NCBI GenBank assembly: GCA_963576725.1
Contig: OY755240.1
Span: forward strand, 98,304,316-98,368,315
Length of the DNA: 64,000 bases
DNA from: Azorinus chamasolen
Lineage: Eukaryota > Mollusca > Bivalvia > Cardiida > Solecurtidae
Reading direction: 5' to 3'
Shown: one piece after another, positions 1 through 10,612 of the stretch
How the letters are laid out: each line of letters opens with the position of its first letter
Numbering within the stretch: position 1 is the first letter of the stretch
The notes under the pieces: model-generated
Seen by the model: the letters and a program-made list of their open reading frames with translations, nothing else
What the model was told of the DNA's origin: nothing
Databases searched by the model: none
Program-made: the position numbers and the translations under genes

Positions 1-180
1 CATGTGTTGTTCTTATATGAACGTGTCTTATATGGAAGGGTTCAGGCTACAGGAAAATGTATATTTGTAGTACGTAAAAGCAACCAGTGTGGCTCCAGAT
101 CAATTACACATTCCAGTTATGCAATATTTGTATTGATTTATGATGCAGTGTGTTACTTTGGCGACTAGTAGGTCAGCTAA
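1..180 (+). repeat. 185-bp satellite, partial monomer
   Basis: This is the tail of a monomer of the 185-bp satellite that recurs throughout the left contig; the same text is found around 3,428-3,605 and 21,200-21,380. It is cut by the window edge. The recognisable core is the 'gctccagatc' box followed by 'ccagttatgcaatatttg'. Confidence 0.85.
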
Positions 181-380
181 TTGAAGATCTATTGGAATCG
201 ATGGAAAGAACTGAGAGAGTCAAACACAGAACCGTTTAAATTTTGAAAATCGGAGCAGATTTGAGCGAGTTATGGGCTTTGAAAGTTTTTACTATATGTA
301 CATATGCATGGGTTAACCCTCGTATGTTAACTCAGGGTTAACCCACTATGTTTAGAGCCATGCGGGATGCAAGGGATAAC
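181..380. other. linker between satellite and 12-bp minisatellite, no gene seen
   Basis: AT-rich linker repeated at about 3,605-3,807, 24,046-24,229, 25,641-25,796 and (diverged) 6,746-6,953 and 30,506-30,694. It carries GGGTTAACCC-type palindromes. I see no open reading frame or RNA gene in it. Confidence 0.7.
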
Positions 381-710
381 CAGTAGACCCATTACCTTAC
401 CCATTAGTATACCCACTAGTAGACCCACTAGCTAACCCACCACCAGTGGACTCACTAGTAGACCCACTAGAAGACCCACCGGTAGACCCACTAGTAGACC
501 CACTAATAGACTCACCGGTAGACCCACATATAGAATACGTATGTTATCATGAACCCTTACCGATTAACCCTTACTCCTTAGAACCCAGTTGATGGTTAGA
601 CCCACAAGTAGAACCACGAGTAGACCCACTACCAGTAAACCCATTGGTAGATCCACTGGTAGACAAACTAGTAGACACACCAGTAGACACACCGGTAGAC
701 TACATGTTAA
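381..710 (-). repeat. 12-bp minisatellite (GGGTCTACTAGT, read on minus strand)
   Basis: Degenerate tandem array of the complement ACTAGTAGACCC, with variants such as ACCAGTAGACAC. It is interrupted at about 535-600 by non-repetitive sequence that occurs at the same place in the other arrays (3,950-4,025; 24,360-24,430; 25,960-26,030). The 12-bp period keeps all frames open and creates spurious ORFs. Confidence 0.9.
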
Positions 711-1034
711 TATTAGCACAGCATATCTTCAATGAACCGAGATACAACGGGTCCAGGTAACACTGTGCGTCAAAATGCACTCAAATATTGCCTAACTGGA
801 TGCCGTAAGGGATCCGGAGCCACAATGGTCGCTTACATCTATTAAAACTAAACATTTTCCCGTAGCCCCGACCCTTCTACGTACGAGACGCTAACATACG
901 CACAATAGATTCTCAATTAGCCGAGTTACAGGTGGTCCAGGTAACCCAATGCGTCAAAATGCACACAAATAGTGCCTTACTGGATGCCGTAAGTGATCTG
1001 GAGCCAAGCTGTTTGCGTATACTTACTAAAATGA
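711..1034 (-). repeat. 185-bp satellite, reverse orientation
   Basis: About two monomers of the 185-bp satellite, inverted relative to the copies at 2,871 and 20,641. The array stops abruptly in 'actaaaatgat', where TTAGGG repeats take over; the uninterrupted form of this sequence is seen at 14,700 and 38,836 and continues 'acatttcctac'. Confidence 0.85.
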
Positions 1035-1070
1035 TAGGGTTAGGGTTAGGGTTAGGGTTAGGGTTAGGGT
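1035..1070 (+). repeat. interstitial telomeric repeat 1 (TTAGGG x6)
   Basis: Six perfect TAGGGT units. The left junction is inside a reverse 185-bp satellite monomer with only TA shared; the right junction is the constant start of the T module (TATAGGCACTTT). The G-rich strand reads rightward, so by telomere polarity the chromosome end would once have lain to the right. Confidence 0.95.
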
Positions 1071-1130
1071 ATAGGCACTTTGGCGAGATGCAACTATGCA
1101 ACTATGCAACTCTTTGATATGATTGGCTGC

Positions 1131-1215
1131 TATAAATAGATCATGATGTCATATAGTGTCATTCTATTTAGTATGACACGTGGTATGTACCACGTGATGA
1201 TAGAGTCTATTTATA
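1131..1215. promoter_or_regulatory. palindromic promoter-like block with outward TATA boxes
   Basis: TATAAATAGA at 1,131 and its complement TCTATTTATA at 1,206-1,215 bracket a perfect 20-bp inverted repeat CACGTGGTATGTACCACGTG at 1,177-1,196. ATTGG (reverse CCAAT) lies about 10 bases before the first TATA box. The same block is at 21,557-21,641. The motif match is direct; a promoter role is inference. Confidence 0.5.
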
Positions 1216-1539
1216 AATCAAAGGAGAACTATACAAAGAGATATGTAAGTAAGTTTATGTATAATGATATGCTGAGGAAACAAACTATGAAGATAGACAA
1301 TGTATATATCCCTGCAAACGCTTTGAAAAGCCAAGCTCAAATCAGGTGTCAAATAAAAAATTAGTGCTACAATGGATCAGTTATTGCCCTTTGAAAATAT
1401 TAAAATAGTATTTTATAAACTTCCATTTCCTCTATTTTGTAAAGAAGAGAATAGAATAAACAAATTGCTTAGAATTTGCTGTTGTGCAATATATGTGAAT
1501 TTGGAGAAAATCCAATTTTTATTTTATAAAAAAAAATCT

Positions 1540-2290
1540 GTAATAACTCAGGTTAACCAATTATGTTTAGAACCATACGTGACCCAAGGGTTAACCTTCC
1601 GAGATTAACTCAGGTTAACCCACGATGTTTAGAGCCATATGTGACAAATTGGTTAACCCTTCCAGGTTAACCCACAACTATAGAGTCATACATGACACAA
1701 GGGTAAACCCACCGAGATTAACTCCGGTTAACCCACGATGTTTAGAGGCATATGTAACAACTTGGTTAACCCTCCCAGGTTAACCTACTACTATAGAGAC
1801 ATACATGACCCAAGGGTTAACCCACCGAGGTTAACTCAGGTTAACCCATGATTATTAGATCCATAGGTGACCTAAGGGTTAACCGGTTAGAGTCAACACA
1901 GGGTAACTCCGCATGTTTAGAGTTTTATCATCTAGAGATTTACCAAGGCTTATCCTGGAGTTAACTAATTTGTTAGCCCTGTAAACTTAATCTTAGCAAA
2001 TTACCTTAACTCAAGGGTTATTTAAACCACCATAACCCCTGTGTTAACTCCAGGGTTAACCCCGCGATCATAAACTTAACCCTTTACCTTATTCATGTGT
2101 TAACTCTGCCACGTTAACTTCAGATATAACTCATGGGTTGACTCTGAAACCTTAACCTTAACCCTGTACCTTAACTCCGTGGTTAACTCTGTCATCTATT
2201 ACCTCTGGGTTAAATCCCGGGTTAACCCTGCAACTAAAACCTAAGCACGATACCTTTCCTCCGGGGTTAACTCGTTCACCTTAACAATTA
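1540..2290. repeat. degenerate GGTTAACC repeat tract
   Basis: Irregular repeats, roughly 30-70 bases apart, built on the palindrome GGTTAACC in frames such as 'aactcaggttaaccca' and 'aactccagggttaacccc'. They are repeated almost unchanged at about 21,966-22,720. The motif resembles two TTAGGG-type words meeting head to head. No coding potential. Confidence 0.75.
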
Positions 2291-2666
2291 CTTACAGTTC
2301 GGGAGCTGAAGCTAGAGCTCTCCAAAGAGAGCTTTACTTCTATTTTCGTCATTATGCCCAAAAAATGGTCCGATTTAAAAACCAAACATTTCCACAGCTA
2401 CCATTCCTGAGTAACATTAATTCTTATCTTTCTGTTCAATTCATTCTATTTAGGGAGCTGGAGCTACTTGAAGCTTTATTTAAAGATATGCAAAGCATCT
2501 ACACAATACCAACATTATGTTTTAAATACCCAACACAGTAATTATTGAATGTTTACATACCTTGTTTCCTAACTCCTTGTATTAATAGAATATATTCCTA
2601 TCCAATTTATAACACAAAACAATCACCATGACTGTTTTCTTTACTGTAAAAATTCACAATGGCGCT

Positions 2667-2750
2667 GCAATGACTATTTCAAATTCAGCCAATCCAATTG
2701 GTACAAAAGCAATGACTATTTCAAATTCAGCCAATCCAATTGGTACAAAA
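2667..2750 (+). repeat. 42-bp tandem duplication containing CCAAT boxes
   Basis: A 42-bp unit starting GCAATGACTATTTC and containing CCAATCCAATTGG is present twice in a row. The other long T module has the same duplication at 23,091-23,174; short copies have a single unit. It doubles the CCAAT content upstream of the TATA box at 2,848. Confidence 0.9.
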
Positions 2751-2860
2751 ACATCACGTGGTATTCTTTCACCTTTCGCCTTCAATCGCCTTCAGTATAG
2801 CGATATTAATAGATTCTATCATCACGTGGTGCATACAATGTGACATCTATAAATAGAAAT
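2685..2860 (+). promoter_or_regulatory. promoter-like block pointing into the satellite (CCAAT, two CACGTG, TATAAATAG)
   Basis: Paired CCAAT boxes are followed by CACGTG, a second CACGTG and then TATAAATAG at 2,848-2,856, all in the rightward sense. The TATA end of the block is kept next to each forward satellite run: TATAAATAG lies at 5,984, 20,608, 23,272, 29,727, 37,981 and 43,597. Transcription from it would run through satellite toward downstream TTAGGG tracts. Function is inferred from motif layout only. Confidence 0.45.
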
Positions 2861-2870
2861 ATGGGTCCGG

Positions 2871-3600
2871 TCAACACGCCAACGTGGTCTTACTCTATGC
2901 ATACATTTTGATGCATTGTGTTGCCTTAACAACTCAGACAATTTAGAATCCGTTGTACTTATATTAACATATAGCATAGGAGAGAGTCTAGGTTACTAGG
3001 CATTGAATAATTTGAGTGAGTATTAGCAAACAGTTCGGCTCCAGATCACTTACGGCATCCAGTTATGATATATTTGAATGACTTTTAATGCATTGTGTTA
3101 CGTGGACCACTTGTAACTTAATTGAAGATATGTTTATTTATATTAGCATATCGTATATGGAACGGTGCAGGCTACAAGAAACTGTTAAGTTTTAATAGGT
3201 GATGTATTGTGTTACATGGGCAACTTGTAGGTCAGCTAATTTAAGATCTGTTGTGCTGATATTAACATACCCTCTAGGGTAGGGTCCAAGCTACACGAAA
3301 ATGCATAGTTTTAGTAGATATAAGCAAACAATGAAGCTCCAGATTAAGTACCGCATATATTTAGGCAATATTTGAGTGACTGTTGATGCACTGTGTTACA
3401 TGGGCGACTTGTAGGTCAGCTAATTGAACATGTGTTGTTCTTATATGAACGTGTCTTATATGGAAGGGTTCAGGCTACAGGAAAATGTATATTTGTAGTA
3501 CGTAAAAGCAACCAGTGTGGCTCCAGACCAATTACACATTCCAGTTATGCAATATTTGTATTGATTTCTGATGCAGTGTGTTACTTTGGCGACTAGAAGG
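2871..3600 (+). repeat. 185-bp satellite array, forward
   Basis: Four diverged monomers, one shortened near 3,170-3,240, each with the boxes 'gctccagatc', 'gatgcattgtgttac' and 'ttatattaacatat'. The run directly follows the TATAAATAG of the T module. Confidence 0.85.
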
Positions 3601-3807
3601 TCAGCTGATTGAAGATCTATTGGAATCGATGGAAAGAACTGAGAGAGTCAAACACAGAACCGTTTAAATTTCGAAAATCGGAGCAGATTTGAGCGAGTTA
3701 TGGGCTTTGAAAGTTTTTACTATATGTACATATGCACGGGTTAACCCTCGTATGTTAACTCAGGGTAAACCCACTATGTTTAGAGCGATACGGGATGCAA
3801 GGGATAA
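3601..3807. other. satellite-minisatellite linker, no gene seen
   Basis: Same linker as at 181-380, with the 'gggttaaccctcgtatgttaac' type palindromes. Nothing else recognised. Confidence 0.7.
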
Positions 3808-4418
3808 CAGTAGACCCATTACCTAACCAATTAGTATACCCACTAGTAGACCCACTAGCTAACCCACCACCAGTAGACTCACTAGTAGACCCACTAGAAG
3901 ACCCACCGGTAGACCCACTAGTAGACCCACTAACAGACTCACCGGTAGACCCACATATAGAATACCTATGTTATCATGAACCCTTACCCATAAACCCTTA
4001 CTCGTTAGAACCCATTTGAGGGTTAGACCCACAAGTAGAACAACGAGTAGACCCACTACCGGTAAACCCATTAGTAGATCCACTGGTAGACAAAACAGTA
4101 GACACACCAGTAGACACACCGGTAGACCTACTAATAGACCCACTAGTAGACCCACTAGTAGACCGACCAGTAGACACACCAGTAGACACACCGGTAGACA
4201 TACTAGTAGACCCATTAGTAGACCCAGTAGTTGGCCAACCAGTAGACAAACCAGTAGAAACACCGGGAGACCCACTAGTAGACCCACCAGGAGACATACC
4301 AGTAGACACACCAGTAGACACACTAGTTGACCAACTAGTAGACCCACCGGTATATCCACTAGTAGACCCACTAGTATACCCACTAGTAGGCCCACCCGTA
4401 GACACACCAGTAGACACA
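3808..4418 (-). repeat. 12-bp minisatellite array
   Basis: About 50 degenerate units of ACTAGTAGACCC on the plus strand, with the conserved interruption at 3,950-4,025. The ORFs across it (186 and 139 codons on minus, 104 on plus) are products of the period being a multiple of three, as shown by repetitive LLVG / STSG / TSRP translations. Confidence 0.92.
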
Positions 4419-4880
4419 TTGTGTTAAGAAACTTCTACGATCAACATTCTATTGATAGATGGTTAGGGTTAGAGTTAGTCTAGTAGTGGGTCTACTGGTG
4501 TGTCTACTGCCAAAAAAATTGTCCGATTTATTAACCAAACATTTCCACAGCTACCATTCCTGAGTAACTTTAATTCTTATCTTTCTGTTCAATTCATTCT
4601 ATTTAGGGAGCTGGAGCTACTTGAAGCTTTATTTAAATATATGCAAAGCATCTGCACAAGACCAAAATTATGTTTGAAAAATACCCAACACAGCAATTAT
4701 TGAAAGTTTACATACCTTGTTTCCAAACTCCTTGTATTAATAGAATATATTCCTATCCAATTTATAACACAAAACAATCACCATGACTGTTTTCTTTAAT
4801 GTAAAAGTTCACAATTGCGTTGCAATGACTATTTCAAATTCAGCCAATCCAATTGGTACAAAAACATCACGTGGTATTCT
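4419..4880 (+). repeat. T module remnant joined to segment B
   Basis: Contains the middle and promoter-proximal part of the T module without its TTAGGG start. It ends at 'gtggtattct', where segment B begins. In the paralogue (26,433-26,942) the T module continues further and 1.7 kb of extra sequence precedes segment B, so copy 1 has lost the equivalent of 26,884-28,619. The shared bases at the join are only CT. Confidence 0.8.
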
Positions 4881-5372
4881 CGTCCCACCAAGTAACAGCG
4901 CGAGCGTCAATTACACATACATGTAAATGTCCTGTGTAGATACCAAGGCTAAGAAATGAGGTGAACTGATGCAACTCAAACATTTACTGGCAGACATGTA
5001 CAGAGATTAGAAAACAAGAAAAAGCATTATTAAAAACACCACAAAGAAGACCCTATATAAAAATTTAGCGTGTCAGACAAGTGTATGCTAAATGCAGGAC
5101 AAATGTAATGTAGAATGCTCCATTTGGAGCTTTCCGAACTACCTTTGTCTGTAATAAGCAGCCACCTGTCTATAGAGATTGCATTGTTTTGCCGTTGAAC
5201 GGCTACTGTACAACGATTGACTGTTAAACAAGTATCTATGGTCATTCCTGTCTTTTATCTCATTAGATGACACTGGTCCCTCGCCCCGGCCCTGAAATTA
5301 TAAAATATGATAATATTAACTGTAGGTTAATAACCTTTTCCTCCATAGCTTGTAGTATTGAAGACAGGTGGT

Positions 5373-5450
5373 TGCTTAAAACAGACTGAAATTAAAGCAG
5401 AATACTCCTTTAAGAGCATTCTGCTTTAATAATTTCTGACTGCTTTAAGC
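5373..5450. repeat. imperfect inverted repeat (hairpin)
   Basis: Arms ATTAAAGCAGAATACTC and its near-complement (16 of 17 pairing) surround CTTTAA. Pairing extends outward with gaps to GCTTAAA / TTTAAGC. The copy in segment B copy 2 is around 29,113-29,190. It may be a small MITE-like element; no target duplication was identified. Confidence 0.7.
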
Positions 5451-5846
5451 TACCGTCAGCTAGGATATAGGAATATTTCTTATGATGCATATTCTAGCGT
5501 TTAACTGAATTTTAGTTCAAAGCATTTTATTGCATTAATTTTTTTGCTTTCTTTTAAGAGCATAGCGCTTGAAACGTCGAGAGTGACTCAATGAAATATC
5601 TTACCTAATTCGGGCTTGAACAACGTTTGGGTCTGCACATTTAACAGTTGTGTTAGACTGCTATCTTGAAATGCATCGTCCATAATCAAAAACATCTATG
5701 GTCTCAAAGGTCGAACGTCGGCTACCTTTCTGACATCTTTCTCAACACACGGTTTATGCTGTTGTCCCTGGTAACGCACGCGACCAATTCCAGCTTCACT
5801 CCGCCCACTTTACATCCTGTCCAAAAACTAGGCTAAACACTATATC

Positions 5847-5951
5847 AGTGTCTATTAAGTGCGAATTTAATGACTTTAAATGCCTTGCTCGCTCGCTAAC
5901 GCTCGCTGCGCTTCGGCATTTAAAATCATTAAATCCACACTTATTAGACAC
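5847..5951. repeat. inverted repeat with ~38-bp arms
   Basis: AGTGTCTATTAAGTGCG...AAATGCC pairs with GGCATTTAAAATC...TTAGACACT across a loop containing repeated CGCTCG words. Identical structure at 29,590-29,695. It is close to a satellite run that starts with TATAAATAG at 5,984. MITE-like; family not recognised. Confidence 0.75.
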
Positions 5952-5959
5952 TAACTAAT

Positions 5960-6745
5960 ACGTGGTGCATACAATGTGACATCTATAAATAGAACTATGG
6001 GTTCGGTCAACACGCCAACGTGCTCTTGCTCTATGCATACATTTTGATGCATTGTGTTACCTTGACAACGTGTAACTCAGACAATTTAGAATCCATTGTA
6101 CTTATATTAACATATAGCATTGGAGAGAGTCCAGGTTACTAGGCATTGAATAATTTGAGTGAGTATAAGCAAACAGTTTGGCTCTAGATCACTTACGGCA
6201 TCCAGTTATGGTATATTTGAATGACTTTTAATGCATTGTTTTACGTGGACCACTTGTAACTTAATAGAAGATATGTTTATTTATATTAACGTATCGTATA
6301 TGGAAGGGTGCAGGCTACAAGAAACTGTTTAGTTTTAATAGGTGATGCATTGTGTTACATGGGCAACTTGTAGGTCAGCTAATTTAAGATCTGTTGTGCT
6401 GATATTAAGATACCCTATAGAGGAGGGTCCAAGCTACACGAAAATGCATATTTTTAGTAGATATAAGCAAATCATGAAGCTCCAGATCAAGTACCGCATA
6501 TATTTAGGCAATATTTGAGTGACTTTTGACGCACTGTGTTACATGGGCGACTTGTAGGTCAGCTAATTGAACATGTGTTGTTCTTATATGAACGTGTCTT
6601 ATATGGAAGGGTTCAGGCTACAGGAAAATGTATATTTGTAGTACGTAAAAGCAACCATTGTGGCTCCAGATCAATTACACATTCCAGTTATTCAATATTT
6701 GTATTAATTTCCGATGCAATGTGTTACTTTGGCGACTAGTAGGTC
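5960..6745 (+). repeat. 185-bp satellite array, forward
   Basis: Begins with the conserved block 'acgtggtgcatacaatg' plus TATAAATAG at 5,984-5,992, then four diverged monomers. It is equivalent to 29,700-30,505. Confidence 0.85.
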
Positions 6746-7016
6746 AGCTAATTTAAGATATATTGGTATAGATGGAAAGAACTGAGTGAGTCAAACACAG
6801 AACCGTTTAATTTCGAAAATCGGAGCAGATTTTAGCGAGTTATGGGCTTTGAAGGTTTTTACTATATGTACATATACATGGGTTAACCCTCGTATGTTAA
6901 CTCAGGGTTAACCAACTATGTTTTAGAGCCATACGGGATGCAAGGGATAACCAGTAGATCCATTACCTAACCCATTAGTATACCCACTAGTAGACCCACT
7001 AGCTAACCCACCATCA
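6746..7016. repeat. linker and short 12-bp minisatellite remnant
   Basis: The usual linker is followed at 6,954-7,016 by about five ACTAGTAGACCC-type units, which stop abruptly at 'cccaccatca'. The same truncation occurs at 30,695-30,760. Confidence 0.75.
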
Positions 7017-7600
7017 GATAATAGTGGTTTTGGTCTCAAAAGATGCGGCATCAAAAGTTCTTTAGATCCTGTAAGTATCATTACCGAAAACTTCCATATA
7101 AGGAAGTTATCCCATTTTTAGGCTGAATTTTGATAGGATTTGATGGTCTAAGTGTTCCTGTCCGTATTTGGGCAATGAAAAACCTATCTCTTGACCGATT
7201 TCCATTATGAAGGCATCGGCATGTAGGGCACGTTAAGACCTTCAAAATGACATATCGTTTGATATTCTAGCTCTACGGGTTCTCATTGAAACTTCAAAAA
7301 ACATGTTAAAAAACAGACACTTTCATAATTGCACCTGTTACATCAAACGTTCATAACGCGCTTATTAATTAATATTTCCATAATATTATTTCATGTACTT
7401 GTAGAACTATTCAAGTTGTAAAAAATAAGTACTAACCACATGTCAACTCGGAGTTTTAATTAGGTTGCCAGTGTTGACACAGATACTCCTAAATGGCTCC
7501 GGATTGGGTCATTTTAAAGGGTTGGAACCTGATATCTCAGTCAATTTTCAATATTTTTTGAATATTTTTTCATCGAGGTGGATCTACTTACTAGCCCTTT
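7017..7600. other. no gene or repeat recognised
   Basis: AT-rich sequence present only here and in the duplicate at about 30,761-31,350. I find no long ORF, RNA gene or clear periodicity. Confidence 0.5.
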
Positions 7601-10375
7601 AAAATGGCACTAAATGTATGTTCCCCGGTGAATGCGTTCGTCCGTCCGAGCGCGAAAACCATTTTGGCGCCAAATCGGTCCTTTGTTCTTTAGCGATTTC
7701 CGCCGTTTTGGGGGTCTTATTATTACATAATCCCTGCATATATTCTTTATATCTTTATACCAATATGAAGAACAGTTCTTGGGCATACTTTATGCATATT
7801 TATATTGGTCTGTCCGTTCTTGTGTATGTCTGTGCGAGGTCTTGAATTAGCTAAGTATCGCGAAAATTTCCGATTTTTCCGAATTTCACGAACTTTGACC
7901 GTCATTTCTGAACAGACCATGATATGTCTGCGCACTAAATTTATAATTAATATGTAGATCGAAGTATACTTATTCTATTGGTACTAAATGTTTTACCTAA
8001 AACCATCGATAAAGTTGGGTCTATGTTCGATCCTAGACACCCGCTAAAGAGTCCAAAATGCACATTCTGGGCCATATTTAATAGAGCCCTGGTCTCTAAA
8101 TACGTTTATTTTTATTTAAAACCTACGTGTATGTATAAAGCAAGTTAGTATTTTAATATACTGCGTACGGCTGTTTGTTCGTCCGTACGCGCCGTTCCCT
8201 ATGCCCCAATTGCTATATTTTATGAAAATCAGGCCGTTTTGGTCTCTTTTGAGTGTTATTTTTACATAAAATCTTTGAATATATTATTTGTTTTACATAT
8301 GTATGTAGGTAATAAAGATATAAACAAAATGACAGAGTTTGAATAGAGTATGGGACATTCGTCCGTCCGTACAGCTTAAAAAATGGCCAAATTCAGATAT
8401 TCGGAAAGTAAAAAATGCAATTTCAAATGCCCGTCTAAGGCATAATTTATAGATATATAATATAATTTTACATTCAGTGCAACGGTCCTATCATATACTT
8501 TACAAAAATACCAGATGTTGCAATATTAACGTGTTTGTCCGACCGTACGCGCAGTAAATTCTCTAATTTGAATCTAAATTTTGTTATAAAAAGGGGTCGT
8601 TTTTCGTGACTTTTGACAATGGCTGTATCCATAACAGCGTGGTATAGAATTATAAAATATACATGTGTATATAGTACAGGACATTTGCTAACCGTCCGCG
8701 CAGGGTTGAATGTCCGTCCGTTCATCTGTCCGTCTGTGCGGGCCGTAAAAGATAGGGTTATTACTCGATCGTTGTTTTCTTTAATGAAAATGACAATTTC
8801 AAATGCCCGTATAAGGCATAATTTCATAGATAGATAATATAATTTTACATTCATTGCAAAGGCCCTATGATATACTTTACCAAAACAAAATATGTTGCAG
8901 TATTAACGTGTTTGTCCGACCGTACGCGCAGTGAATTCTCTCCTCGGAATCTATATTTTGCTACAAAAATCGGGTCGGTTTCAGGACTTTAGACAAAGAA
9001 TGTATCAATAACAGGGTGGTATAGAATTATAATATATACATGGGTATAAATAACAGGACATTTGCTAACCGTCCGCGTAGGTTTGAATGTCCGTTCGTTC
9101 ATCTGTCTGTCTGTCCGGGTCGTACAAGAGAGGGTTATTACTCGACCGTTGGTTTTATTACCGAGAATTGCAATTTCAAATGCCCGTATAAGGCATAATT
9201 TCATAGATAGATAATATAATTTTACATCAGTGCAAAGACCCTATAATATACTTTACACAAATACCAGATGCTGCAATACTAACGCGTTCGTCCGACCGTA
9301 CGCGCTGACAATTATCTCATCTGAGGCTATATTTCGTGTTTTTGCAACCCGTTGACAGTCATGTGTCATGTTTCTTGAGCCCACTGTAGGTCTTAAGATA
9401 CATATTCTTACTTGCATGCATACTTTCGACCTCAGAGTACAAGATCCAAAAGGTTTGACATCTCTCTCATCGTCTGTGCGTCTGTCTGTGCCCCGAAAAA
9501 AGAGGTTATTACTAGTTTTGGGTAAAATGAACGAGTATAACATAGAATAAACGTGACCTAAGCCTTTATTATTAAACTTAGGAAGCTGAATTTTGAAAAT
9601 ATTGTAGGAGATGTACAGGGTATGTTGTAGAGGAGGTCAAAACATATTTTATGATATAATATAGTGGTCTTATGTCCGTCTGTCCGTCCGTAGGACACAA
9701 ACAATGTTGTTGTTTTTATTTTATATTCTAATACATGTATCTTATTGATTGAGCCAGTAAGAGGGTAAAGGATACTTATTGACACATATATGTATATTAG
9801 AACCATAAGGCCACATGGCAGACATACTTTTATATCTCTATGATCGTCCGTGCGTCTGTCTGGGCTGTAAAAGGGACGATAATACTAGTTTTGGGTACAA
9901 GTAAAACATAGAACAACTGTGACCAAAGCATTTATTATAAAACCTGGGACGCTGAATTTTGCATATATTGTAGGGTATGTACAGGTCTATCTTCGGGTAT
10001 AATATGGCGTTCGTATGTCCGTACCAGCAACACATTCCCTTGAAATATGTATATTTTGGGGTTTTGAGTTAATGTAACTCAATTATTGACCCCATAAGAG
10101 GGTTAAATATACTTATGAGTATATATATATTGACTAGAAACGTTTGCCTACAAGACCAAGGCACTTTGAAGTCTGACTGACCGTCTGTGCGTCTGCCCTA
10201 GCCCCAAAATGGACGATAGAGCTAGTTTGGGTGAATTGAACAGAATTGGATAAATTTATGCAGGTGATGTAGGCGTTTAGTATAACACATAGGAAGACCA
10301 TGTTGTAGAGGGGGTCAAGACACGTTTTATGACCAAATATGGTATTTCTCCATATAAGGGCATGAGACATCTCAC
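7600..10375. repeat. old ~183-bp satellite with CGTCCG boxes
   Basis: A 'cgtccgtccg' / 'gtccgaccgtacgcgc' box recurs near 7,640, 8,170, 8,350, 8,535, 8,705, 8,910, 9,095, 9,285, 9,470, 9,665, 9,842, 10,016 and 10,180. From 8,350 to 10,180 the mean spacing is about 183. A two-monomer unit of ~370 bp (starting 'aaatgcccgt' near 8,425, 8,800 and 9,178) is clearer than the rest. ORFs here (for example minus 8,474-8,854) are not convincing. Confidence 0.7.
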
Positions 10376-10495
10376 GAGTTCAGAAAAACTGGTCTGAGTG
10401 TCCCTGGGTAAATTTACCCAACTTTGGCACTATTAACATATTTGCCCATATTTGGACATATATCAATAGTGTACACTTAAAACAACATAAACATC
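10356..10495 (+). repeat. 140-bp dispersed segment, copy 1
   Basis: From 'ggcatgagacatctcacgag' to 'aacataaacatcg', repeated at 13,664-13,803. Copy 1 is cut at 'catcg' by the 9-bp minisatellite; copy 2 continues into other sequence. Confidence 0.85.
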
Positions 10496-10612
10496 GTACC
10501 TACTGGGTCTACTGGGTCTACTGGGCCTACTGGGTCTACTGGGTCTACTGTACCTACTGGGTCTACTGTACCTACTGGGTCTACTGGGTCTACTGTACCT
10601 ACTGGGTCTACT
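10496..10612 (+). repeat. 9-bp minisatellite array (GGGTCTACT family)
   Basis: About 13 units of GGGTCTACT, GGGCCTACT and GTACCTACT. Ends in CTACTAATTAGCG, the start of a W module. Confidence 0.95.

Larger units (their letters stand above)
1071..2870 (+). repeat. T module, long form, copy 1
   Basis: A subtelomeric unit that begins right after TTAGGG repeats. In order it holds three perfect ATGCAACT octamers (about 1,088-1,112), a TATAAATAG with an upstream ATTGG, a CACGTG palindrome, an AT-rich stretch with two small ORFs, degenerate GGTTAACC repeats, and a promoter-like CCAAT/CACGTG/TATAAATAG block. The second long copy is 21,497-23,290. Short copies (20,041; 37,413; 43,029) lack the segment equivalent to 1,162-2,330. 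The 73-codon ORF at 1,143-1,364 differs from its copy at 21,569 by four amino-acid changes and about one silent change, which argues against selection for a protein. Confidence 0.8.
4881..10041 (+). repeat. segment B, copy 1 of a ~5.2-kb segmental duplication
   Basis: Matches 28,620-33,811 with few substitutions and small indels; the offset drifts from 23,739 to 23,770, including an extra ~14 bases in the other copy near 31,892. It contains hairpins, a satellite run, a short 12-bp minisatellite and the CGTCCG-box satellite. Here it continues into unbroken sequence at 10,042, whereas copy 2 is cut and capped by TTAGGG. A minus-strand ORF at 5,030-5,245 diverges by frameshift in copy 2 and is not supported as a gene. 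Confidence 0.9.

Noticed and set aside
1143..1608. Two small ORFs (73 and 78 codons) conserved between long T modules
   Set aside because: The first differs between copies by four replacements and about one silent change, and the second is shortened by a poly-A frameshift; no sign of selection for protein.
3808..4419. 186- and 139-codon ORFs with LLVG / STSG repeats, and similar ones at 24,385-24,758 and 25,761-26,423
   Set aside because: Products of the 12-bp minisatellite; several frames are open at once and the translations are only the repeat.
8474..8854. 126-codon minus-strand ORF, also at 32,236-32,616
   Set aside because: Lies in a degenerate satellite that is itself duplicated; an overlapping plus-strand ORF is equally conserved.
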